NCBI GenBank assembly: GCA_963800475.1
Contig: CAWDAZ010000002.1
Location: forward strand, 1,054,001 to 1,118,000
Reading direction: 5' to 3'
Source: Palsa-465 sp963800475
GTDB lineage: Bacteria; Actinomycetota; Thermoleophilia; Solirubrobacterales; Solirubrobacteraceae
DNA length: 64,000 nt
The notes beneath the pieces are model-generated. The model saw nothing but the letters and a program-made list of their open reading frames with translations, searched no databases and was not told where the DNA came from. A program made the translations under genes and the position numbers. This document shows, one piece after another, positions 8,431-17,249 of this stretch; within the stretch, counting starts at the first letter, position 1, and each line of letters starts with the position of its first letter.

Positions 8431-8868
8431 ATGAGTACCCTCACGATGAAGTCCAAGGTCGCAGCCGCTGGAATCGCCGTCGCGATGGCCGCCGCCCCCG
8501 CCGCCGCCGTTGCCAGCCAGCACGGCCATGCGCGCGCAGTCAATACCGCGGCGTCCACCGTTAACTGGCAGATCCCGCTGAGGGGAGCCGCCGCGTACGG
8601 GAAGGCGAATGGGTCTGCCCAATACCAGTCCCAGCCTGGACAGCGCGATCTGCAGGTCGAGGTTCAGCGCGTTCGCTCGCTGGCCGGGAAGACCGTCGTC
8701 TTCTCAGCCGCGGGCATGACCCTCGGCAAAGCGAAGGTGTCGGCTAGGGGCCAAGCAGACATCACCCGGAACACCGAGCTCGGGCAGAAGGTCCCATCGA
8801 TCGCCCACGGCTCGAGCGTGACAGTCCGGACGACCGGCGGCAAGCTGATCGTCTCCGGACGGTTCTAA
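8431..8868 (+). CDS. Small secreted protein of unknown function
   Basis: 145 residues starting at ATG 8431, preceded by a strong AAAGGAG Shine-Dalgarno at 8419-8425. An upstream in-frame ATG at 8371 has no such signal. N-terminal export signal MSTLTMKSKVAAAGIAVAMA followed by AAPAAAVASQ. The mature part (~100 residues) has an alternating beta-type pattern (NGSAQYQSQPGQRDLQVEVQ, LAGKTVVFSAAGMTLGKAKV) and ends in GGKLIVSGRF. I recall similar unnamed secreted proteins in high-GC actinobacteria but know no function. It stands alone and is followed by a strong hairpin at 8906-8931. Confidence 0.75.
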   Translation: MSTLTMKSKVAAAGIAVAMAAAPAAAVASQHGHARAVNTAASTVNWQIPLRGAAAYGKANGSAQYQSQPGQRDLQVEVQRVRSLAGKTVVFSAAGMTLGKAKVSARGQADITRNTELGQKVPSIAHGSSVTVRTTGGKLIVSGRF

Positions 8869-8905
8869 ACCGCCGCGCCACCGGCGCACAAGGCACCATT
8901 CCGCA

Positions 8906-8931
8906 GGCGGCAGGGGAACATCCCTGCCGCC
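8906..8931 (+). terminator. 10-bp perfect hairpin
   Basis: GGCGGCAGGG (8906-8915) pairs with CCCTGCCGCC (8922-8931) across a 6-nt loop, 37 bp after the stop of the secreted protein. Only a short T run (GTTT at 8937-8940) follows. Likely rho-independent-type terminator. Confidence 0.6.
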
Positions 8932-9060
8932 CCGGCGTTTAGGGCGCGTCACGGTTCGTGCCGCTGCGGCCGCAGCTCGGCCCGCACCTGACCCGCGCGC
9001 CCGGCTTCCTCCTCGGGCTCACGACAAGCGTCTGGCCAAGCCGATCGGTCAGTGCTTCAC

Positions 9061-9177
9061 GCGAATAGGGCACTCTTCCCAGGGGGTTCATCAGACGGCT
9101 GCATCGGGCTACAAGCAGCAGCGAATCGGCTTCGCGCGACCCTGCTCAGCGCGGGTCAACTTGAGACTGCTGCTTGT
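9061..9177 (+). repeat. Intergenic repeat R, copy 2 (uninterrupted)
   Basis: GCGAATAG ... GGGTTCATCAGACG ... GGGCTACAAGCAGCAGCG ... GGTCAACTTGAGACTGCTG. It shows what copy 1 looked like before the IS3 insertion. Its right end abuts the IS110 left end. Confidence 0.65.
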
Positions 9178-9419
9178 CGAGGCATGAAACTGCTGGTGAG
9201 GCTCTGTCCGGTGCTGACCTTACGGTCGGTTGATCCGGGACAGGGGCTTGTTTGGGAGAACGCAGACGGGTAGGCCGTTTTGATCGATGGGCTTCGAGCC
9301 CGTGCTTTTCGTTCGGCCGCCCCTGCGACTTGCCTGGATTGAGCCTGAGAGCTCGTATCGGTCTGTGTCGTTGTCCCGCTGGTTCTCCCGCTCTGACAAT
9401 TCGAGCTGTGGAGGTGAGG
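9176..9419 (+). ncRNA. Candidate IS110 bridge (seeker) RNA region
   Basis: IS110-group elements are known to express a structured RNA from the non-coding end next to the transposase gene; it pairs with both donor and target DNA. This leader is non-coding and conserved between the two IS110 copies, and it can fold. At 9206-9241, outer GTCC/GGGAC and inner CTGACC/GGTCGG form a stem around TTAC, and the copy at 6567-6714 keeps a comparable stem despite base changes. A second hairpin, GGGCT-TCG-AGCCC, lies at about 9290-9302. Exact RNA ends and guide loops cannot be set by eye. Confidence 0.35.
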
Positions 9420-10662
9420 ATGGGATTGCCCAGATGGGTTGGTCGTGCGATCGGCCTGGATGTGCATCGCGACTTCTGCGAAGTGGCTATCTGCGAGGAC
9501 GGCGATGTCCGCTCGGCGGGCCGGGTGCCGGCCACGCCCGAGGGCATGAGCTCGTTGGCGGACAGTCTGCTGTCGTCGGATCGGGTGGCGTTGGAGGTGA
9601 CGGGCAGCTGTTGGGAGGTCGCGAGGATCCTCGAGCCGCACGTGAACCGGGTTGTCGTCGTCTCACCGGACGACACTGGGATCTCCAGCGCTAGGGCGAA
9701 GACGGACAAGCTGGACGCTCGCGCGTTGGCGAGCCTTTTGTGGCGCGGTGAGCTTGAGGCGGTGTGGATGCCCGATGAGCGCTGCCGCATCCTGCGCCGC
9801 CGCCTCTCGCGTCGTGAGCAGCTGGTGCACTCCCGCAGCCGGGTCAAGAACGAGATCCACGCGTGCCTGCAGCGCCGGCTGCAGGGCAAGCCGCCGTGCT
9901 CTGACCTGTTCGGGGTCAAGGGCCGCCAGTGGCTCCTATCCCTCGAGCTGCCTTTGGAGGAGCGCGAGTCCGTCGACGCTGGCATCCGTCAGATCGAGTT
10001 CCTGGACGTGGAGATCGCGGCGGCGGAGAAGCTGATCGCTCAGCAGGCGCTGTCGTGGCCGGAAATCCGCCGGCTGATGACCGTCCCGGGTGTGAATCTG
10101 ATCTGCGCCGCGTCGTTCATCGCCGCGGTCGGCAACCCCAACCGGTTCTTGAGCAGCCGCAAGCTCGTCGCCTATCTCGGACTGGACCCGCGGGTCAAGC
10201 AGTCCGGCGAAGGACCGGCGCGCAGCGGGCGGATCTCAAAGCGCGGATCACCCTCGGCTCGCTGGGCGCTCGTCGAGGCTGCGTGGAGCGCGGTCCTGCA
10301 GCCCGGGCCGCTGCACGGCTTCTATGAGCGCACCAAGGCTGGGCGCGCTCACGGCAAGGCGATCGTCGCGACCGCCCGCAAGCTCGCGGTCCTGTTCTGG
10401 TGCACGCTCACCCGCGACCAGGACTACGCCCACCAGCAGCCCTCGCTGACCAAGAAGAAGCTCCGCCGCCTGGAGATCACCGCCGGCGCACCCAAATACA
10501 CCCGCCGCAGCGCCGGCATCTTCCACCAACGATCTCATGCGCGAGGCCGAACTCGAACTCGCTCGCCAAGCCGAGACCTCATACAAGCGGATCGTCCAAG
10601 ACCAGCAGGCCGGAGCCCCAGCGAGAAAAGAGGGCGCGAGCGTGACACTGGAGCGCGCATAG
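9420..10662 (+). pseudogene. IS110-family transposase (DEDD), frameshifted near the C-terminus
   Basis: Recombinase of the IS110 family with an N-terminal RuvC-like DEDD domain (GLDVHRDFCEVAICEDG; VALEVTG; KTDKLDARALASLL) and the C-terminal Transposase_20 domain (LMTVPGVNLICAASFIAAVG ... SSRKLVAYLGLDPRVKQSG) carrying the essential serine region. ATG at 9420, or GTG at 9408/9414 after GGAGGTGAGG. The frame slips at about 10525-10530. The uninterrupted reading would be NDLMREAELELARQAETSYK and on to the TAG at 10660, which is exactly the protein sequence conserved in the other copy at 7836. As it stands, the ribosome reads a nonsense tail to 10667. Only the last ~40 residues are affected. Confidence 0.85.
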
Positions 10663-10887
10663 GTTAAGTCACTCAAAAGAGGACAAGCCGCGCGGCAGAC
10701 CACAAGCTCCTGACGTCTGCTCTTCGCTACGTCATCGGCTCGCGCCCGACCGACAACCTACGCCCCGACCGCCACCCTGGCAAGACCAAGGAGACCACCA
10801 GCCCGCAAATACCAACCAACCACCGACTTGACTTTCATCGGTCGATCAGAGCACAAGCCGTCGCGCCGCTGGCGACACGGGTCCCGC

Positions 10888-12021
10888 CTACCGACGCATC
10901 CGCTCGTTGGCCGGAGCTGGGTGGAGCGGGATGTTCGTTGTCCAGAGCTGGCCGACGTTGGTTAGTAGGTACAGCGTGCGGCTCGTGAGCGTTAGCGTCC
11001 CTATGCAGACAGGTGTCATGTCGAAGCAATACAGCGCGGCCTGCTGAGGAATGCGAAACCTGAACCGCCTGAGGCTCGGCAGGAACAGCCCATGGACAGA
11101 GCCGCCGCCACCCACCCAGATCAGGGCGTGTTGATTGATCGCGAACTGGCCTGCCCTGCTGCTTAGCTCGGGAGTGAGGAGCTCGTGCAGCGTCGACCCG
11201 CACCGCTCAAGGTACGTGTAGAGATTCAGGTTGTAGGGCGACCACTGCTGGGCTACCGCGAACCGCCCGGATAAGAGGATCGTTCCGGGGAGCGTCTGGT
11301 TGGTATCGGTGGATCCGCTCGGCACCGTTAATGGCGCGCAGAGCGTCCGCGTGAGGATCGGCGAGTTGAGGTCGGGGATCTCAGTGCCGCCTGGCTGCCA
11401 CCCTGGTGGTTGACCGACGACCTGCCCGCTTTGGATGTTCTGAAATGCGAAGGTGGTAGGTCCGCAGTGGTAGCCGCAGGTGATCTGGAACTCGATCCAG
11501 TTGTTGCCGACCGCGAAGTAGCTTGCACTGCACTGAGGATCCCCCGTCTTGCAGTCGGCGTTGGACGCGAACATCTGGTGGACATCTGGGGTAAACGGCG
11601 TCCACGTCGCGTTTGGAATGCTGTACAGCTCGTACAGGTACCGAGGCCCCGGCGGTGGTGGATTACATGTCGCCACGATCCACGAACCGCCGAGCGCCGC
11701 AGAATTTGCGTTATCGAAGTAGCAGCCTGTGGGGGGCACCAACGTGAGACGCTTTCCGGTCTCCTCGTCGATCAGTGCGCCCGAGCCCGCGTCTCCCCCG
11801 ATAAACACGTAGTGCCCGCTCCCCAGCACGCTCTCGACGCCGTGCTTCGCGACCACGTGCCACCGCGGGTGCAGCACAAGGGTCGTCGGCCGCGTTGGCT
11901 TGTGCTTCGATCCCTCCGCCTGCCCAAGCGAGCGGGACGCCAGCGCCATAAGCGACACCACGGTAACGAGGACAAGCGAGATTGACCGCCGCAAGGTCAG
12001 CACGCCAGTAAGAACGCGCAC
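10888..12021 (-). CDS. Secreted protein of unknown function
   Basis: 377 residues, GTG start at 12021. The signal peptide is SISLVLVTVVSLMALASRS followed by LGQA. The mature part is rich in Gly, Pro, Thr and aromatic residues with at least eight cysteines (e.g. CYFDNANSAALGGSWIVATC, ASNADCKTGDPQCSASYFAV, QITCGYHCGPTTFAF) and repeated GGSWIV/GNNWIEF-type strands suggesting a beta-propeller-like extracellular fold. No catalytic motif recognised. It stands alone between the IS110 element and the IS30 gene. Confidence 0.7.
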   Translation of the reverse strand: MRVLTGVLTLRRSISLVLVTVVSLMALASRSLGQAEGSKHKPTRPTTLVLHPRWHVVAKHGVESVLGSGHYVFIGGDAGSGALIDEETGKRLTLVPPTGCYFDNANSAALGGSWIVATCNPPPPGPRYLYELYSIPNATWTPFTPDVHQMFASNADCKTGDPQCSASYFAVGNNWIEFQITCGYHCGPTTFAFQNIQSGQVVGQPPGWQPGGTEIPDLNSPILTRTLCAPLTVPSGSTDTNQTLPGTILLSGRFAVAQQWSPYNLNLYTYLERCGSTLHELLTPELSSRAGQFAINQHALIWVGGGGSVHGLFLPSLRRFRFRIPQQAALYCFDMTPVCIGTLTLTSRTLYLLTNVGQLWTTNIPLHPAPANERMRR

Positions 12022-12285
12022 TGCTCACAAAAGTTGTGCTGTGCACCGCGCGGCACGACGACAACTCTGGCGGCTTCCCCTTCGGTCTAATCGGAATCGT
12101 CCGCTCGGCGAGTGCGCTCACGACTGCTTTCGTCTTGGCCGTCAGCTACTAACCCACTTGCGCAATGGCGACGCCTCGATCGTGCGGATCGCTAGCGCTC
12201 GGCGAGCGCTTTGCCAGGCGGTCTCAGGTGATCGGCGCACCACCTGAACATCCGGGCGGCCTGCTTGGCTGGCTGCCGAGCCAAG
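12022..12285. repeat. Intergenic region with direct repeat, left copy at 12164-12197
   Basis: AATGGCGACGCCTCGATCG at 12164 recurs at 13687 with about 30 of 34 matching positions over the extended repeat. The two copies bracket the IS30 gene but are far too distant from it to be a target duplication. Nothing else recognised. Confidence 0.4.
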
Positions 12286-13458
12286 GTGGTGAATGTGAAG
12301 GGTCGTCCTCTGACGCAGGATCAGAAGGAGCTGGTGTGGCAGCTGTGGGGGGATGGCTACTCCCCGCGGGCGATCGGGCGCAAGGTTGGGTTCTGGGCGC
12401 ACGGGGTTCGTAACTACGTTGGCAAGACCGGCGGTGTGCGCCCGGCGGAGCGTCGACGCTCTGAGCGCTGCCTCTCAAAGCAGGAGCGGGAGGAGATCTC
12501 TCGCGGCCTCGCCCGCGGCGAGTGCTTCAGGGCGATCGGGAAGGCGATCGGTCGCGATCACACCACGATCTCGCGAGAGGTGAACCGAAACGGGGGTCGC
12601 ACGAGCTACCGCGCCGAGCGAGCCGATGAGACCGCCTGGGGCAGGGCCCGTCGGCCGAAGCCCGCAAAGCTTCACCTCAACCCCAAGCTGCGGGCCGTGG
12701 TCGAGGAGAAGCTCTGCCTTAAGTGGTCGCCGGAGCAGATCTCTAGGTGGTTGCGCCGCGCCTACCCTGATGATTCAGACATGCAGGTCTCTCACGAGAC
12801 GATCTACCTGTCGCTGTTCGTCCAGGGCCGCGGCGCGCTGCGCCGCGAGCTCTCCGCCTGTCTTAGGAGCGGCCGGCGCACCCGCCATCCTCGAGCTCAG
12901 CGGCCCAAGCGCCAAGGACAGGGCAAGATCCCCGGCCGGGTGATGATCTCCGAGCGCCCCGCGGAGGTCGAAGACCGCGCTGTCCCGGGCCACTGGGAGG
13001 GGGACCTCCTGCTGGGCAAGAAGCCGACCGGGATCGCGACTCTGGTCGAGCGCTCTACTCGCTACTGCCAGCTCGTTGCCTTGCCCGACGGCCAGTCCGC
13101 CGAGGCGGTTCGTGACGCGCTGGTCAAGAGCATCGGACAGCTGCCGGCCCAGCTTCGCCGCTCGCTCACTTGGGACCAGGGTCGCGAGATGAAGGAGCAC
13201 CTCGCCTTCACCGTTGCGAGTGGAGTCCAGGTCTACTTCTGCGATCCCCGAAGCCCTTGGCAGCGGGGCTCAAACGAGAACACGAACGGGCTGCTGCGCC
13301 AGTACTTCCCCAAGCGCTCAGACCTCAGCCGCTTCACCCAGAAGGAACTCGACGCCGTCGCCCAAGAGCTCAACGGCAGACCCAGGCAAACACTCGGCTG
13401 GATGACCCCCGCGGAGCGGCTCGCCGAGGTCCTGTCCGAAGCAGTCGTACAGCAGTAA
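12286..13458 (+). CDS. IS30-family transposase
   Basis: About 390 residues. GTG 12286 is taken as start (VVNVKGRPLTQDQKELVWQL); the frame is open back to TTG 12265. N-terminal HTH regions (GYSPRAIGRKVG; ECFRAIGKAIGRDHTTISRE) are followed by the IS30 rve-type core. The DDE residues are intact: D in GHWEGDLLLGK, D in SLTWDQGREM, E in QRGSNENTNGLLRQYFPK. Normal length, so potentially active. I could not define terminal inverted repeats by eye. Confidence 0.9.
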   Translation: MVNVKGRPLTQDQKELVWQLWGDGYSPRAIGRKVGFWAHGVRNYVGKTGGVRPAERRRSERCLSKQEREEISRGLARGECFRAIGKAIGRDHTTISREVNRNGGRTSYRAERADETAWGRARRPKPAKLHLNPKLRAVVEEKLCLKWSPEQISRWLRRAYPDDSDMQVSHETIYLSLFVQGRGALRRELSACLRSGRRTRHPRAQRPKRQGQGKIPGRVMISERPAEVEDRAVPGHWEGDLLLGKKPTGIATLVERSTRYCQLVALPDGQSAEAVRDALVKSIGQLPAQLRRSLTWDQGREMKEHLAFTVASGVQVYFCDPRSPWQRGSNENTNGLLRQYFPKRSDLSRFTQKELDAVAQELNGRPRQTLGWMTPAERLAEVLSEAVVQQ

Positions 13459-13974
13459 CTCTCACCAAAGCAACCGCCGGCAAGGGTGACACCAGCGGCT
13501 TGCACAACGCGCGCAGCGACCCTCGCCGCTGCGCCTCGGCCTACGGCCTCGGCTCCGCGACGAGGGTCGCTAAGCCGACCGCGACCCGCCCTGTGTGAGA
13601 ACCTTTCACCATCCGAGGTGGTGCGCTGACCCCTTGAGGTCGCCCACGAATGCAATCGCCGGCTCCGTCACCACCGGCACGATCGGAATGGCGACGCCTC
13701 GATCGCGCCGATCGCCGGCGCCCGACGACTGGTTCGCCACGGTTGCGGTTGCCCGCCGGCGGGGCGGGGCGATCGCCCTGCAGTCCGCGCGGAGCGGGGA
13801 AGCTGGCACATAGCGCGTGATACTCGTGCCAGCACAAGAGCGGGCCTCGTGGGCGCAAACGGCGGCTCGGAGAGATGCGAATCGAGATTAGATGCGCATC
13901 ACGAAGCTGCCGGCCTCCCGATGCGGTGGCGCGCAGTGGTAGCGTGCAACGGCGCGGGTGTGTGAGGAGAAGTG
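13459..13974. repeat. Intergenic region: 11-bp inverted repeat and direct repeat, right copy
   Basis: AGCGACCCTCG (13515-13525) and CGAGGGTCGCT (13561-13571) form a perfect inverted repeat with a 35-bp GC-rich spacer, 57 bp after the IS30 transposase stop. The direct repeat AATGGCGACGCCTCGATCG, matching 12164, is at 13687. No gene seen. A GAGGAG ribosome site for the cupin gene is at about 13962-13967. Confidence 0.45.
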
Positions 13975-14472
13975 ATGAGCCAGAGCGAACGTTCAGGAGC
14001 GGCAGCGAGAGTCGTCGATCAGGCCGAGCCGCTGTGGTTCCTGGGCACGCTCGCGCGCGTGTTGCTCGACGGCGAGCAGACCGGCGGGCGGTTTGCGGTG
14101 TTCGAGGTCCTGCTTCCGATGGGCGCCTCGCCGCCGCTTCACTCCCACCCTCAGGACGAGACCTTCTACATCCTCGATGGCGAAGTGACGGTGTGGGTTG
14201 AGGATCAGCCGCGGCACTGTCGGCCGGGAGCGATCGCGTTCGCTCCAAGCGGCACGCCGCACTCGTTCCGGGCCGAATCGGACACTGCGCGGATGCTGGT
14301 GCTCTCTACTCCAGCGGGGATCGAGCGCTACGTGCGCGCACTATCCGAGCCGGCCGAATGGCCGTGGCTTCAGCCGCCGCCAGATGGGCCGCGGGTCCCC
14401 GCCGAGCGAATCGAGGCGGTCGAACGCGAGCTCGGCGTTCTCCGCCACGGCCCGCCACCACAGACAAGCTGA
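13975..14472 (+). CDS. Cupin-domain protein
   Basis: 165-residue single-domain cupin starting at ATG 13975 after GAGGAG. Cupin motif 1 is complete (PPLHSHPQDETFYILDGEV, with His-x-His and Glu metal ligands) and motif 2 is PGAIAFAPSGTPHSF with the fourth ligand His. Such proteins bind a divalent metal and act as small dioxygenases, isomerases or sensors; the substrate cannot be read from the sequence. Monocistronic, with a very strong hairpin 26 bp after the stop. Confidence 0.85.
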   Translation: MSQSERSGAAARVVDQAEPLWFLGTLARVLLDGEQTGGRFAVFEVLLPMGASPPLHSHPQDETFYILDGEVTVWVEDQPRHCRPGAIAFAPSGTPHSFRAESDTARMLVLSTPAGIERYVRALSEPAEWPWLQPPPDGPRVPAERIEAVERELGVLRHGPPPQTS

Positions 14473-14498
14473 TCACTGGGCGAGAGACAGGAGAGGTT

Positions 14499-14527
14499 CC
14501 GGACTGCGCGGTTTCCGCGCAGTCCGG
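14499..14527 (+). terminator. 13-bp perfect hairpin after the cupin gene
   Basis: CCGGACTGCGCGG (14499-14511), loop TTT, CCGCGCAGTCCGG (14515-14527). Very stable; no U-tract. Confidence 0.65.
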
Positions 14528-14649
14528 GCGCTCGACGTCTCCGCCCAGATGTTCCCCGTCGAACGAGAGCAGGACGCGGGGGTACCCTGCGCTGTCGAGT
14601 CGTGCCGGGAGCGGACGCGTAATGACCGGATTACGTAGGGTCAAGCAGA

Positions 14650-16632
14650 GTGCCGGTGCGCCGTAGCCCCGCTCCTATCAGCTTCATCAGCTGCCTCCGT
14701 TCCCGTCGCGGTCGGGCAAGCTCCCCGGTGATCGGTGGCGACGAATACTCGTGGCCTGGTGCGGCAGCGGGTAGCTCGGCCCGGTTAGTCTCCCCGCGTG
14801 GATCCCTGCGCGTGGCAGCCGCGTTGGCGCTCCTCGCATCAGTGGGCCTGGCAGTGGCTTGGCCGGCTGCCGCGGGCACGCCGGCCAGTACACCGTCCAG
14901 TCACACCACGGGCACATCCTCTGGCCCGAGCTCCCCGCCGGTCAGCGTGTTTCCGATTCCCGGAAGCCAGGTGGCGCCCCCGGGGGCCCAGATCGTGTTC
15001 CGGGGGATCAGTCCGTACGCCCTGGGATCGATAAAGATCAGCGGGTCGGTCAGCGGCGCCCACACCGGCGCGATCCGCGGCGACTCCGACGGCAACGGCG
15101 CCAGCTTCGTGCCCGACAAGCCGTTCAAGCCAGGCGAGATCGTTACCGTGGGTACGCCTTTGAACCTGGTTGGGGCGCCGAGTGGTTCCTACCAGTTCCG
15201 CGTAGCGACGTCTCCCGGTCCGATCTCCTTCGCGCCTGCCCAGCGCGTGTCCCGGGTCAAAGGGGATGTCCTCGCCTTCCGCAGCCGCCCGGACCTCCGT
15301 CCGGCAGCGGTCAAGTTCATCACGCCCCCGCGGGGCGACACGGGCGAGGACTACTTCCTGGCACCGCAGTTCGGGCCACTGCAGGACGGGCCGATGATCC
15401 TGGGCTCCGACGGAGACGTCGTCTTCTTCAAGCCGATGCCAAAAGGAGACGTGGCGGGCGACTTCCAGGTCCAGCAATATCAAGGCCAGCAGGTCCTGAC
15501 CTGGTGGCAGGGCTACACGAGCGCTGGGGTGGGCCTGGGGGAGGACGAGATCTACAACAGCTCCTACCAGGAGATGGCCCACGTTCACGCCGCTGACGGT
15601 CTCAGCGCCGACTTGCACGAGTTCTTGCTGACGCCGTCCGGCACCGCGCTGATCGTCGCGTATTACCCGGTGCGCTGGGACACCTCCGCGGTGGGCGGCT
15701 CCAAGCACAAGATCGTGCTCGACTCGGTGGTGCAGGAGATCGATGTCGCGACCGGACTCGAGCTCTTCCAGTGGGACAGCCTCGATCATGTCCCGCTGAG
15801 GGACTCCTACCGGCGGCCAGAGCGCGGGGCCCTGTACGACTACTTCCACGTCAACTCGATCGACGTCACCTTCGACGGCAACCTGGTCATCTCGGGGCGG
15901 AACACGTGGGCCGCGTACAAGGTCAGCCGCTCCAGCGCAGCCACCATTTGGACGTTGGGCGGCAAGCACTCGAGCTTCAAGATGGGTCCCGGTGCCTCGT
16001 TCGCCTATCAGCACGACGTGCGGCTGCGAGGTCAAGGCGACACACAGGTCAGCCTGTTCGACGATGCTGACGGCCCCCCGCCGGTGCACTCCCAATCCCG
16101 GGGGCTGATGCTGAAGCTCGACTACAAGCACATGACCGCCCGCCTGACCGCGGAACGCGACCACACACCTCCACTGCTCACCCGGTTCCAGGGCAACGTG
16201 CAGGTGCTGGCCGGCGGGGACACCGTGATCGGCTGGGGTCAGCAGCCCTACTTCACCGAGTTCGACGCACGCGGACGGGTACTGCTCGACGCACGGTTCG
16301 TGGCCAACACCTCGAGCTACCGTGCGTACGCCTTTCCTTCCTGGGTTGGTATCCCGGCTGATCCGCCGGCGGTGGCTACATCGAACACCGGGGTGGGAGG
16401 GGTGGGAGGCCGCATCACCACCGTCTACGCCAGCTGGAACGGCTCCACGCAGACCGCGTGGTGGCTCGTGCTGAGCGGTTCTAGGAGGGGGTTTCTCGTC
16501 AGCCGGCGCCTGGTGCGCAAAACGGGCTTTGAGACCGCAATTCGCATCCCCAGAGCGCAGCTGGTGCGGATCGAGGCGCTCGACTCCCAGCGCCACGTGC
16601 TGGCCAGCTCGCCCGCCGTGAGAACCCGGTAG
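14650..16632 (+). CDS. Secreted arylsulfotransferase-like (ASST) protein
   Basis: 660 residues from GTG 14650. An export segment follows a longer N-terminus (SLRVAAALALLASVGLAVAW then PAAAGTPAS), so a later start is possible. The ~500-residue body matches the arylsulfotransferase family (Arylsulfotransferase_2) beta-propeller pattern: ADLHEFLLTPSGTALI, DYFHVNSIDVTFDGNLVISG, RNTWAAYKV, TIWTLGGKHSSFKMG and FAYQHDVRLRGQGDTQVSLF. In the family, periplasmic or extracellular enzymes move sulfate between phenolic compounds by a catalytic histidine; whether this member is an enzyme is not proven. N-terminal low-complexity Thr/Ser/Pro linker. No operon partner. Confidence 0.75.
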   Translation: MPVRRSPAPISFISCLRSRRGRASSPVIGGDEYSWPGAAAGSSARLVSPRGSLRVAAALALLASVGLAVAWPAAAGTPASTPSSHTTGTSSGPSSPPVSVFPIPGSQVAPPGAQIVFRGISPYALGSIKISGSVSGAHTGAIRGDSDGNGASFVPDKPFKPGEIVTVGTPLNLVGAPSGSYQFRVATSPGPISFAPAQRVSRVKGDVLAFRSRPDLRPAAVKFITPPRGDTGEDYFLAPQFGPLQDGPMILGSDGDVVFFKPMPKGDVAGDFQVQQYQGQQVLTWWQGYTSAGVGLGEDEIYNSSYQEMAHVHAADGLSADLHEFLLTPSGTALIVAYYPVRWDTSAVGGSKHKIVLDSVVQEIDVATGLELFQWDSLDHVPLRDSYRRPERGALYDYFHVNSIDVTFDGNLVISGRNTWAAYKVSRSSAATIWTLGGKHSSFKMGPGASFAYQHDVRLRGQGDTQVSLFDDADGPPPVHSQSRGLMLKLDYKHMTARLTAERDHTPPLLTRFQGNVQVLAGGDTVIGWGQQPYFTEFDARGRVLLDARFVANTSSYRAYAFPSWVGIPADPPAVATSNTGVGGVGGRITTVYASWNGSTQTAWWLVLSGSRRGFLVSRRLVRKTGFETAIRIPRAQLVRIEALDSQRHVLASSPAVRTR

Positions 16633-17066
16633 TCCCTAACACTCCCTTATGCAGGTTTTACCGGACCGACGACTAAATCCCGCCTCGCATGCGCCGGCGG
16701 ATTAGATCCGCGGCCATCCCCGTTCACCGCCATTCCATCCCACAAATGCTGGTGACGGCATCTTGGTCGCGCTCGCTTAACCTCGAGCCGTCGCGGGCCC
16801 AGAGCGCTCCAGCGTCATAAGCGGCGGGTGTTGGTTGGCTGGCGGTTGCCTGTGAGATCGCCTGCGGCATGGGGGGCGATCGCGTTCGCGGAACAGTCGG
16901 CGCAGCGACGAGGGAGACAAGGCAGTGAGCGTCGGTCAGTACTTAATCCGCCACTCATGGGTAGTCACCCGCGGCGGAGCGCGTCTTTGGTCGGATGTGA
17001 CCGAGTGCCCGCGGGGCGGATGATTGAGGTGTCCTGTTCTCGATACCTCGAAGGAGGTGAGCACAG
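16633..17066. other. Intergenic stretch, ~430 bp
   Basis: No gene supported. It ends with an excellent Shine-Dalgarno AAGGAGGTGAGC at 17051-17062 serving the mini-gene at 17067. Confidence 0.4.
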
Positions 17067-17132
17067 ATGCCGAAGAAGATCAGGGATAAGGATCCGAAGG
17101 AAAAGAAGAAGGACACCAAGCGCGAGAAGTAA
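17067..17132 (+). CDS. 21-residue lysine-rich mini-protein
   Basis: ATG 17067 to TAA 17130-17132 encodes a 21-residue peptide starting MPKKIRDKDPKEKKK and ending in Lys. Ten of the residues are Lys, two Arg, and the rest mostly acidic, so it is a strongly charged, probably unstructured peptide. The case for a real gene is the near-perfect AAGGAGGTGAGC ribosome site 4 bp before the ATG, one of the best in the window. It lies 117 bp before an ABC-exporter membrane-domain gene on the same strand. Function unknown: secreted peptide, nucleic-acid-binding peptide or leader are all possible. Confidence 0.5.
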   Translation: MPKKIRDKDPKEKKKDTKREK

Positions 17133-17249
17133 TCTCGTGCCGGTGCGCGCCAGGCGCGTCGCACCGTGGATTGTGGGCGGCGCGACTCGGCGCGGTATAT
17201 GCGCTTGGGTTGGGGTGGAGGTGCTGCGTGATCTCGACTGGGAGCGCGA

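Larger units (their letters stand above)
9166..10848 (+). mobile_element. IS110-family element (transposase frameshifted)
   Basis: The limits are the ends of similarity to the second, gutted copy (6567-6714 and 7836-8133). The element has about 250 bp of non-coding leader, a DEDD transposase gene and about 185 bp of trailing non-coding DNA. No terminal inverted repeats were found, as is usual for IS110. The left boundary lies in GAGACTGCTG, the end of repeat R, so the element may have inserted at that repeat. Confidence 0.65.

Noticed and set aside
12164..13720. Direct repeats as IS30 target-site duplication
   Set aside because: Far too long, imperfect and too distant from the transposase gene for IS30, whose duplications are only a few bases.
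14839..16596. 585-codon minus-strand frame opposite the arylsulfotransferase-like gene
   Set aside because: Codon bias and domain content support the plus-strand gene; the antisense frame is an artefact of high GC.
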